A DNA stretch of 64,000 bases from Actinokineospora baliensis (GTDB lineage: Bacteria > Actinomycetota > Actinomycetes > Mycobacteriales > Pseudonocardiaceae). The notes under the pieces are model-generated. The model was given only the letters and a program-made list of their open reading frames with translations, had not been told where the DNA came from and ran no database searches. Where the stretch lies: the NCBI RefSeq assembly GCF_016907695.1, contig NZ_JAFBCK010000001.1:5754001-5818000 (forward strand), in the 5' to 3' direction. How positions within the stretch are numbered: the first letter of the stretch is position 1; each line of letters starts with the position of its first letter. The position numbers and the translations under genes were made by a program. Shown here in pieces: positions 54,472 to 61,857 of the stretch.

Positions 54472-55410
54472 GTGACCCGGTTCCCGCCCCCCGAGAGCAC
54501 CGAGGACCGCCGCCGACCAGGTCGGGACGAGGAGACCTTCGGTGCGGCGCTGCGGGCCGCGATCACCCGGCGGGACCTGACCCTCGACCGGATCCGCAGC
54601 AGGCTGGCCGCGCGCGGCGTCGACATCAGCCTCGCCACCCTCAGCTACTGGCAGCAGGGCCGCAGCCGCCCGGAGCGGCCCAAGTCGCTGCGCGCGCTGC
54701 GGGAGTTGGAAACGATCCTCAACCTGCGGCCGAACGCGCTGTTCGACCTGCTCGACCCGCCCAAGCCGCGCGGTCGCCCGCTGACCGCGGGCAAGGTCAC
54801 TGGCCGTCACCTCTACGGCGAGGACTCACCCATGCGGCGGCTGCTGGGTACCTCGTTCGAGCAGTTCAACGAGGGCATCGTCGTGCTGACCATGACCGAG
54901 ACCTGCACCGTCGACGCGACCAGGTCGCTGCGTCGCATCTCCACCACACAGGTGCTGCGCGCGGTGCAGGACGACCAGGACCGGTTCCTGTACGTGCACG
55001 GCGTCGACGAGGGCGACGTCATGCCCTCGGAGGTCCGGGTGCACTCGGGCAGGCTCGGCGACGTCCGGGTCGACCACGAGGCGGGCTTCCTCGCCGCGGA
55101 GATCCGCTTCGACCGGGCCCTGGCCAAGAACGAGACGGTGGTCGTCGAGTACGACACCGTCCTCGGTGAGAGCGCGGTCCCCTCCCGGGCGCACGAGCAC
55201 CGCTTCCGCACCCCCGTGCACGCGTTCCTGCTGCGCGTCCGGTTCGACCCCACCGACCCACCCACCCGCTGCGTCGGCTTCTACCGCCCCACCGTCCCCG
55301 CCGCCGCCAAACAACGCCAGCGCCTGCTCCCCGACGCCACCCACACCGTGCACACCTTCATCCCCAAGTGCGCCCCCGGCGTCTACGGGATGTCCTGGCG
55401 CTGGGAGTGA
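54472..55410 (+). CDS. HTH-domain protein with C-terminal beta domain, paralogue B
   Basis: A 312-residue paralogue of the protein at 30429-31307: XRE-like HTH with LATLSYWQQGRSRPER (about 60-75), a beta-rich domain with IRFDRALAKNETVVVEYDTV, and end PGVYGMSWRWE. GTG 54472 has GGAGG only 3 bases away, so a start slightly downstream is possible. It follows a secreted protease gene, like copy A. Confidence 0.75.
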   Translation: MTRFPPPESTEDRRRPGRDEETFGAALRAAITRRDLTLDRIRSRLAARGVDISLATLSYWQQGRSRPERPKSLRALRELETILNLRPNALFDLLDPPKPRGRPLTAGKVTGRHLYGEDSPMRRLLGTSFEQFNEGIVVLTMTETCTVDATRSLRRISTTQVLRAVQDDQDRFLYVHGVDEGDVMPSEVRVHSGRLGDVRVDHEAGFLAAEIRFDRALAKNETVVVEYDTVLGESAVPSRAHEHRFRTPVHAFLLRVRFDPTDPPTRCVGFYRPTVPAAAKQRQRLLPDATHTVHTFIPKCAPGVYGMSWRWE

Positions 55411-55414
55411 AGCC

Positions 55415-55750
55415 CTAGTCGGCGAACCCGTACCGGTGCGCCCACTGGTCGACCATGGCGATCAGTTCCCGCACCTCGGCCTGGCCCCCCGGGCTGTGCG
55501 CGAAGGCCTCGTCCACGCCCGCGGGCATGTCGTGGAGGATCACGCGGACGATCGCGCGCACCTGCTCATCGGTGTAGGCGTACAGCATCAGGTACTGGAT
55601 CTCGACGGCGAGTTCGGCGGCGAGGTCCGGGTCGTCGACGCGTTCGGCGATGAACGCGCGGATCCAGTAGACCACCCCGGTGGTGCAACTCCAGTGCACC
55701 TCGTCGGCACTGGGGCCGCGGGTGCGGCTGAGGATCACGTCACCGGACAT
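55415..55750 (-). CDS. small protein of unknown function
   Basis: A 111-residue acidic protein; ATG 55750 after GTGGAG. Mostly helical (LAAELAVEIQYLMLYAYTDEQVRAIV). Convergent with paralogue B with only 4 bp between stops. No family recognised. Confidence 0.6.
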   Translation of the reverse strand: MSGDVILSRTRGPSADEVHWSCTTGVVYWIRAFIAERVDDPDLAAELAVEIQYLMLYAYTDEQVRAIVRVILHDMPAGVDEAFAHSPGGQAEVRELIAMVDQWAHRYGFAD

Positions 55751-56059
55751 CCAAATCTCCACTGAGGACACTTGCAGGCACCGTACCCACCCGGCGCCGG
55801 TGCCTGCCACCGGATTCGCGATGACCGACGGTGCGACGGGTGTCCGGTCGCGACTCCGAACGGGTGATCTCAGCGCGTGGAACGGATTCCGGCGCCGATT
55901 CGGTGACTTTCCGGCAATGGTCGCGCCATAGCCGCAGGGTGCACCCGGGGCGCGTGTTACACAATGGGAAGTGGGAACGGTGTTGGGCGAACTCCACCCG
56001 TTTTCCTGCGAAGCTTTTCCCAGGCCCCACTCGGAGGGCCAGTGAGGGAAGGCGCATCA

Positions 56060-57226
56060 ATGTCCATTTATTTCCGCGCGAAACTCGCCACCGCCGCGGT
56101 CGCCGCCGCGGCGGTCACCACAGCGCTCGCGTCACCGGCGCAGGCGGCAGAAGGCCAGGTCAGGGCCGCGTCCGGCACCGCGGTGACCGGCTCGTACGTC
56201 GTGGTGTTCAAGGACGGCACCGTGCACGCGGCGGCCGCTGACCACGCCACGCGCTACGGCGGAACCGTGACCCACACCTATTCCACGGTGTTGTCCGGGT
56301 ACTCCGCGAAGCTGTCCGATCGGGCCGCGCGCCGAATCGCCGCCGACCCATCGGTGGCTTATGTCGCGCAGGACGAGGTGGTCGGCATCCAGGGCACCCA
56401 GGCCAACCCGCCGTGGGGCCTCGACCGCATCGACCAGCGGAACCTACCGCTGAGCAAGTCCTACACCTACCCGGACAACGGCGGCAGCGGCGTCACCGCG
56501 TACGTCGTGGACACCGGTGTGCGGATCAGCCACTCCGAGTTCGGCGGACGGGCGCGCAACGGGTTCGACGCGGTCGACAACGACACCGTCGCGCAGGACG
56601 GCCACGGGCACGGCACGCACGTGGCGGGCATCGTCGGCGGCCGCACCTACGGCGTGGCCAAGCAGGTCAGCATCGTCGCGGTGCGGGTGCTCGGCAACAA
56701 CGGCAGCGGCAACATCTCCGGTGTCGTCGCGGGCATCGACTGGGTCGCCAAGGACGCGGCGGGCAAGAAGGCCGTGGCGAACCTGAGCCTCGGCGGCGGC
56801 ACCAACGCCACCGTCGACACCGCGGTGCAGAAGGCGATCCGAGCGGGCGTCACCTTCGTCGTCGCCGCGGGCAACTCCAACGCCGACGCCGCAGGCTTCT
56901 CCCCCGCCCGGGTCCCGGAAGCGATCACCGTCGCCGCCTCCGACAACACCGACCGCCGGGCGTCCTTCTCCAACTACGGCAACGGCGTAGACCTCTTCGG
57001 CCCCGGCGTCGACATCAAGTCGGCCTGGCGCACCTCCGACACCGCCACCGACACGGTCAGCGGCACCTCCCAGGCCACCCCCCACGTAGCGGGCGCCGCC
57101 GCCCTCTACCTGACCGGCCGCACCGCCACCCCCGCCCAAGTCCGCGACGCCCTGGTCGCCGCGGCCACGAAGAACAAGATCACCGACCCGCGCAGCCCCA
57201 ACAACCTCGTCTACACCGGGGCCTGA
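56060..57226 (+). CDS. secreted subtilisin-like serine protease (S8, proteinase K type)
   Basis: A 388-residue preproenzyme. A signal peptide to about PAQA, an I9-type propeptide (SYVVVFKDGTVHAAA), and a peptidase S8 domain from about 118. Catalytic Asp151 (VVDTGV), His184 (HGTHVAG), Ser337 (SGTSQATPH); oxyanion Asn272 (AAGNS). ATG 56060 after GGGAAGG. Ends in a 13-bp hairpin. Confidence 0.93.
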   Translation: MSIYFRAKLATAAVAAAAVTTALASPAQAAEGQVRAASGTAVTGSYVVVFKDGTVHAAAADHATRYGGTVTHTYSTVLSGYSAKLSDRAARRIAADPSVAYVAQDEVVGIQGTQANPPWGLDRIDQRNLPLSKSYTYPDNGGSGVTAYVVDTGVRISHSEFGGRARNGFDAVDNDTVAQDGHGHGTHVAGIVGGRTYGVAKQVSIVAVRVLGNNGSGNISGVVAGIDWVAKDAAGKKAVANLSLGGGTNATVDTAVQKAIRAGVTFVVAAGNSNADAAGFSPARVPEAITVAASDNTDRRASFSNYGNGVDLFGPGVDIKSAWRTSDTATDTVSGTSQATPHVAGAAALYLTGRTATPAQVRDALVAAATKNKITDPRSPNNLVYTGA

Positions 57227-57239
57227 CACCCGCGAGCCC

Positions 57240-57272
57240 GTGCCCGCCCCGGACAGGCACCGGGGCGGGCAC
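57240..57272 (+). terminator. 13-bp perfect terminator hairpin
   Basis: GTGCCCGCCCCGG (57240-57252) pairs with CCGGGGCGGGCAC (57260-57272), just after the subtilisin-like stop. Confidence 0.8.
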
Positions 57273-57334
57273 GCTCTGTCGTGGCTCGATCGGCTCGCCT
57301 GCGGCATTGCGCTGGATCGTGGTGGTCCGGTGTG

Positions 57335-57476
57335 CTCGATGGGGCGAACTTGTTTTGCGCGGGGCCCCTGCGCCAGCCGTGGCAGGACCGCAAAGCTGGG
57401 GCCGAAGAGCATGGCCCTGCAGCGCACAACGCTACGACTGCCGCCACCCCACGCAAAACAAGTCCGCCCCATTGAG
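57335..57476. repeat. inverted-repeat element, copy 2
   Basis: A 142-bp copy of the element at 52529-52672, with the same left end and a right end one base different (CCATTGAG). Like copy 1 it lies downstream of a terminated gene. Two copies 4.8 kb apart. Confidence 0.8.
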
Positions 57477-57633
57477 CAGTTGGCACCGGAGGTTCCGAGT
57501 GTCCAGTGGCAGGGCTGGGTGGGACGACTCGGGGAGTGTTCTGGCACCAGTGACTTTCGAGTGTCCTGTGGCTGGCAGGGGTGTGGGCATTGTGGACGCG
57601 GCCTGGTCGCCAGGAGGCGGCATACTCGGCGGC

Positions 57634-58569
57634 GTGAGTGATGACTTGGGCGGGAGTTGGGCGGAGTACGAGTGCCCTGACGTTCCCTCGAACGATCGGT
57701 GTGTGGCGGCGCTGGGGTCGGGGTGGCTGGTCGCGGGGGACGTCGGGTTGGTGGAGATCGGCGACTCCGGAGTTCGACGGGTGCGGGGAAGGGTGGAGCT
57801 GCAGCCGAAAGGATCTCGGGAGCGGTTGGCGTTGCACACGTCGGCCGATGGGCGGTTCGCGGGGGTGGTGGTGGATTACGGGGACACCGGGGTGGTGGTT
57901 GACCTGTCCACCGGCTTGACGACGCTTGAGGTGGGGCGGGGGGACTATTGCTCTGGGGTGACGCCGTTTCCGTTCGGGTTTGTGGGGGCGGGGGAGGACA
58001 CCGCGGTGGTGGCGGCCAGTCGGTGGAACCGGTTGGACGTGTACGACGCGGGGAGTGGGCGGTTGTTGACGGGGCGGGAGTTCGACGATGACAACGAGTT
58101 GGACTACTTTCACGGGGCGTTGGCGGTCAGCCCGTCGGGGCGGTGGGTGCTCGTCGACGGGTGGGTGTGGCAGCCAGCGGCGGCGCAGGTGGTGATCGAC
58201 CTGGCGGCGTGGCGGGCCGGGGCGGTGTACGCGGCCGAGGCCGACGCGGGCGTCGGCTACCCCGACAACTGGGACCGGCCGGTGGCGTGGGTCGACAACG
58301 ACACCGTCGCGGTACAGGGGTACGGCGGCACCAGGGCGGTGGAGATCCCCAGCGGGCGTGTCAAGTGGACGATCGACGGCGCCGAAGGTCCTCTGTGGTC
58401 AGATGGAGCCCTGCTCTACGCCGCCGCGCCGGGGGGCCTTCAGGTGTGGTCGACCGAGACGCGGGAGCGGGTTGGGGTGCTCGCCGGGTACCGGCCCGTG
58501 GCGCGGAACCCGGCGACGGGGGCGTTCGCCGAGTTCCGCGACGGCGCGCTGCGGTGCTGGCGGCCCTGA
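57634..58569 (+). CDS. beta-propeller-like protein of unknown function
   Basis: A 311-residue protein rich in short strands (GSGWLVAGDVGLVEIG, FAGVVVDYGDTGVVVDL, LAVSPSGRWVLVDG, LQVWSTETRERVGVLAG), suggesting WD40-like blades. GTG 57634 is a guess: the AGGAGG at 57611 is rather distant. It lies after repeat copy 2. Family not recognised. Confidence 0.6.
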   Translation: MSDDLGGSWAEYECPDVPSNDRCVAALGSGWLVAGDVGLVEIGDSGVRRVRGRVELQPKGSRERLALHTSADGRFAGVVVDYGDTGVVVDLSTGLTTLEVGRGDYCSGVTPFPFGFVGAGEDTAVVAASRWNRLDVYDAGSGRLLTGREFDDDNELDYFHGALAVSPSGRWVLVDGWVWQPAAAQVVIDLAAWRAGAVYAAEADAGVGYPDNWDRPVAWVDNDTVAVQGYGGTRAVEIPSGRVKWTIDGAEGPLWSDGALLYAAAPGGLQVWSTETRERVGVLAGYRPVARNPATGAFAEFRDGALRCWRP

Positions 58570-58577
58570 CGGCGGAT

Positions 58578-58757
58578 TTACGCGACTCCGCACCCGAGGT
58601 GGTGGAGAAAGAATTCCGCCGGGGGTGCGGGAATGTCCAGTATTTGTCGTGGATTCTTCGAGTCGCGTACCAGGACTCGATTGGTCGCGCGCGCGATTTC
58701 GACGCAGTTCCCGCCCAGAGAACGCGTGCTGCGCCGCCAGGATGACATCTCTCGCAT
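58578..58757 (-). CDS. DUF397 domain small protein
   Basis: A 59-residue protein with the DUF397 pattern WRRSTRSLGGNCVEIARA and VLVRDSKNP. ATG 58757 after GAAGGGG. DUF397 proteins are partners of Scr1-type HTH regulators, and one lies 306 bp away in the divergent direction. Confidence 0.78.
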   Translation of the reverse strand: MREMSSWRRSTRSLGGNCVEIARATNRVLVRDSKNPRQILDIPAPPAEFFLHHLGCGVA

Positions 58758-59063
58758 GGTTGTTCCCCTTCGGTGTCCCCTTTTCCCGGGACCCATTATC
58801 GGGAGCCGGGAATGCCTTCGAATCCGCCGAGCGGGTGTGCCGGGGGCCACGGACGACACACCTCGCGATCGGCGACTCTGAGTAGTCGCACGTGCACCTG
58901 CGGGTGCGATCAAGGGTGAACCGATCGGCGCAGTAGCCGCCTGTCAACCCTGTTGCGCTCGTGATAACGTGCGAACACGTGGCCCAAGTGGCCGATAAGC
59001 CGATTGCGGGTCGGCCACTCCGCCCCCCAACGGAGGACCCCGATCGGGTGACAAGGAGTGATC
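58758..59063. promoter_or_regulatory. divergent intergenic region of the DUF397/Scr1-type pair
   Basis: A 306-bp region with no convincing gene; should hold the divergent promoters. No palindrome stood out. Confidence 0.4.
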
Positions 59064-59951
59064 ATGACCGACGGCCGGGCCGAGCTCCGGCCGCTGGTGC
59101 TGCGGCACTGGCTGGCGGAGTACCTGGGTGCGGCGCGGACCACGGCCGGGATGAACCAGGCCGCGGCCGCCGCCGCGCTTGGCTGGTCGGTGAGCAAGCT
59201 CAACCGGGTCGAAACCGCCGCCGTCGGCATCCAGATGACCGACGCCAAAGCGCTGCTGGACCTCTACGGCGTCACCGACCCCGACACCGTCGAACGCGTG
59301 CTGGCGATGGCCCGCCGGGCCAGGCGGCGCGATCCGTTCGCGCCCTACCGCAAGCACTTCAGCGAGGCCTACGACCTGCTCACCGCCTACGAGGCCTCGG
59401 CGTCGGAGATCTGGTCGGTGGACACCGTGGTGCTGCCCGGCCTGCTGCAGACCCACGGCTACGCGCACGCCCTGCTCTCGGTCCGGCACTCCGACGAGCC
59501 GTTCGACGCCCTGCTGCGCGCGCGCATGGTGCGCCAGCGGCTGCTCGACGACGGCCCGAAGTCGACCTTCGTGCTGGACGAGGCGCTGCTGCACCGCCGG
59601 ATCGGCGGGCCCCAGGTGTTCCTGGCGCAGTTGGAGCGGCTGCACGAACTGGCCAGCAGGCCGGACCTGGACGTGCTGGTGTTGCCGTTCACCGCCAGCG
59701 CGCACCTGGGCCTGTGGGAGCCGTTCATGGTGATCGAGATCCCCGGCTCGCCGCTGGCGGAGGAGCCCAACGAGGTCGTGGTCTACCGCGAGTCCGGCGA
59801 CAGCGAGCACCTGCTGCGCGGCCCCGACCAACAGATCAAGACCTACCGCGACGGCTACACCGCGGCCGCGGCGCAGTCGTTGGGCGCGGTGGAGTCGCTG
59901 GCGCTGATCGCCGAACTGCGCGACCGACTGGCTGTCGAACTCGCCAGGTGA
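59064..59951 (+). CDS. Scr1-type HTH regulator (XRE + DUF5753)
   Basis: A 295-residue protein. XRE HTH at about 20-50 (AAAALGWSVSKLNRVE) and a DUF5753 C-terminal domain (LLQTHGYAHALL, then LPFTASAHLGLWEPFMVIE). ATG 59064 with AAGGAG five bases upstream; the in-frame GTG six bases earlier is less likely. Pairs with the DUF397 protein, as in many actinomycetes. Confidence 0.88.
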   Translation: MTDGRAELRPLVLRHWLAEYLGAARTTAGMNQAAAAAALGWSVSKLNRVETAAVGIQMTDAKALLDLYGVTDPDTVERVLAMARRARRRDPFAPYRKHFSEAYDLLTAYEASASEIWSVDTVVLPGLLQTHGYAHALLSVRHSDEPFDALLRARMVRQRLLDDGPKSTFVLDEALLHRRIGGPQVFLAQLERLHELASRPDLDVLVLPFTASAHLGLWEPFMVIEIPGSPLAEEPNEVVVYRESGDSEHLLRGPDQQIKTYRDGYTAAAAQSLGAVESLALIAELRDRLAVELAR

Positions 59952-59990
59952 GTACCCCCTCCCCCACCCCAGATCTCCCGGAGCACCGCC

Positions 59991-60440
59991 ATGGGCGACC
60001 ACGCGCGCGAGAAACCACCTGACGCACCCGCCCCGGCCGCGGGAGAGCGGCTCGCCGTGCTCAACTGGGTCAGCGACACGGCGGGCCGGACGATGCGGAC
60101 GCTGCAGAGGTGGCTCGAGAGCGACTCGGAACTGGTGCGCGGCTTCGGCATGGTGCTGTGCGCCATGTTCTTCATCGTGGCGCCCTTGGTGGTGGCGTCC
60201 TTCTGGGTGCCGCCGGTGCCGTTGGCCCTGCTGGCGTTGTCAGTCGCCGGTATCAGTGGCACCTGGCTGCTCAGCACGTTCGTACGCGGCCGTCGCGAGG
60301 TCAAGGCCGACGCCGACCGACAGCGCGACGACAGCACCGGCCGACAGGGCCAGCGGCAGGTTGCCGGTGGCGTGGTCGAGCGCCAGGGCGGCTCCGGTGG
60401 CGACCACGCCCCCGGCGACCGTCAGGACCAGCTTGGGTAG
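59991..60440 (+). CDS. membrane protein with low-complexity tail
   Basis: A 149-residue protein. Two hydrophobic segments at about 50-100 (FGMVLCAMFFIVAPLVVASFW, then VPLALLALSVAGISGTWLL) and a Gln/Gly/Arg-rich tail. GGAG lies seven bases before the ATG. The tail overlaps the opposite-strand gene and looks like its antisense; the functional protein may end nearer residue 105. Confidence 0.55.
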   Translation: MGDHAREKPPDAPAPAAGERLAVLNWVSDTAGRTMRTLQRWLESDSELVRGFGMVLCAMFFIVAPLVVASFWVPPVPLALLALSVAGISGTWLLSTFVRGRREVKADADRQRDDSTGRQGQRQVAGGVVERQGGSGGDHAPGDRQDQLG

Positions 60441-60464
60441 CAGTCGGACACGGCGGGTGGGCAT
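60240..60464 (-). CDS. small two-helix membrane protein
   Basis: A 74-residue protein with two hydrophobic stretches (LVLTVAGGVVATGAALAL, then LPLALSAGAVVALSVGVGL). It overlaps the plus-strand membrane protein gene by 200 bp. It has better amino-acid character here than the opposing frame, but no clear ribosome binding site. Confidence 0.45.
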   Translation of the reverse strand: MPTRRVRLLPKLVLTVAGGVVATGAALALDHATGNLPLALSAGAVVALSVGVGLDLATAAYERAEQPGATDTGD

Positions 60465-60670
60465 CGTCGGCGGTCACTCCACTCACATCGACCCGGCTGC
60501 GGTGATCATGATCTTCCCATGGCCGCCAGCGGCCACACCCCCGCGTCGGGGTGTGCGCACGGGGCGTTACACGGCCCCGCGGACAGCGGCCCGGGAATGG
60601 CGGCCGTTGCGGGCGTTGACCACCCGCGTCGCGGCTTTCTGCCACTTTTCTCCGCGGACGCGGAATTCGG

Positions 60671-60931
60671 TCAGTCGCGAACCGTGGTCACCTCGAGGGT
60701 GAAGTGCAGAACGCGGCCGGTCATGCCGGGCAAGGCGGTCACACCGAAGTCGAACCGGTTGACCGTGGCGGTGGAGCCCGCGGCGGACTCGGCGACGGTG
60801 ACGCGGCCCTCGGTGAGCGGGAAGGACCCGGTGACCGGCAACAGGCCGAAGACGTGCCTGGTGCGGAACCGGACCGCGGATCGGCTCGGGTCGATGGCGT
60901 AGGTCCCCGGCGGGATTCCGTGGCCGGTCAT
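60671..60931 (-). pseudogene. YceI family gene with internal in-frame deletion
   Basis: An 86-residue frame. Starts like YceI (IPPGTYAIDPSRSAVRFRTRHVF) and ends like YceI (NRFDFGVTALPGMTGR), but the ~90-100 residues between them that form the middle of the lipocalin-like barrel are absent (family length about 180). ATG 60931 after GGGGGA. The frame is intact, so it may be expressed, but a normal lipid-binding barrel is unlikely. Confidence 0.65.
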
Positions 60932-61131
60932 GCTGTCCCCCAGTGTGCGGCGTGACGTGGTGCCGCCGCAGTGTAGTGCGGCGCGCCGACAGGTGTCTCG
61001 CGCACGGGAAGTGTTGGTGGTCAAGCGAAACCGGGCCGTACGGGTGGTTGGGAAACGGTAACCGCGCCCAGGGGTGATCTTGTCCGCTAGATTCCGCTCA
61101 CCGCCGGTTCCCTGACCCGAGAGGTTGATCC

Positions 61132-61857
61132 GTGCGATTCCCCGCGAAGAGACACATCCCGGCCGCGCTCGCGCTCGCCGGTCTCACCCTGCTCGCGGTG
61201 CTGACCCCGTCCGCGACCGCCACCCCAGACCCGACGACCTCCGGCGCCGCGCGCGCCTCCGGGACCACGACGCCCACGACACCGAGCCCGCGCCCGCCCT
61301 GCCCCTCGACCAGCACGACGTACACCACCTACACCACCACTCCAACACCAACCACCCCAACGACCGCGCCGCCGTCACCGATGCTGACGAGCTGGCCGAC
61401 GTTCCCCTCCCAGCCGCCGCGGCCGGGGGTGAACTTCGCCCTGGAGGGCTGGGCGCAGAGTTCGTCCGCCTCCCCCGGGTACGAGGCGGGCAGGGTGAAC
61501 GACAACAACACCAGCTCCGAGTTCGGTTGTGCGCACAGCTGGACCAACGACCAGGGCCGCTCGCCCACCACGAACCCCGAGTGGGTGCAGGTCCGCTGGG
61601 CGCTACCGCAGCAGGTCAGCCGGGTCGTTGTGATCACCACCGACGGGTACCAGCTGCGGGACTTCGACGTGCAGGTGCTCAACCAGAACGAGCAGTGGTG
61701 GGACACCGTCGCGTCCGTCAACTACAACACGCAGAGCACGGTCACCGCGTGGTTCCCCACCAGGCCCACCCGGGGCGTGCGGGTCCTGGCCAAGGTCGGT
61801 CCGTCGCACGCTCCGCAGTACACCAGGGTGAACGAACTCCAGGTGTTCCTCTACTGA
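61132..61857 (+). CDS. secreted discoidin (F5/8 type C, CBM32-like) domain protein
   Basis: A 241-residue exported protein. A signal peptide ends near SATATP; a Thr/Pro/Ser linker (about 35-95) follows; then an F5/8-C-like domain (NFALEGWAQSSSASPGYEAGRVND, EWVQVRWALPQQVSRVVV, then NELQVFLY). Start GTG 61132 after GAGAGG. It likely binds sugars outside the cell. No enzyme domain. Confidence 0.78.
   Translation: MRFPAKRHIPAALALAGLTLLAVLTPSATATPDPTTSGAARASGTTTPTTPSPRPPCPSTSTTYTTYTTTPTPTTPTTAPPSPMLTSWPTFPSQPPRPGVNFALEGWAQSSSASPGYEAGRVNDNNTSSEFGCAHSWTNDQGRSPTTNPEWVQVRWALPQQVSRVVVITTDGYQLRDFDVQVLNQNEQWWDTVASVNYNTQSTVTAWFPTRPTRGVRVLAKVGPSHAPQYTRVNELQVFLY

Larger units (their letters stand above)
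57227..57633. other. gene-free stretch with terminator and repeat copy 2
   Basis: Holds the hairpin at 57240-57272, the repeat at 57335-57476, and a trailing CGAGTGTCC-containing segment shared with the region after copy 1. No coding frame was convincing. Confidence 0.6.
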
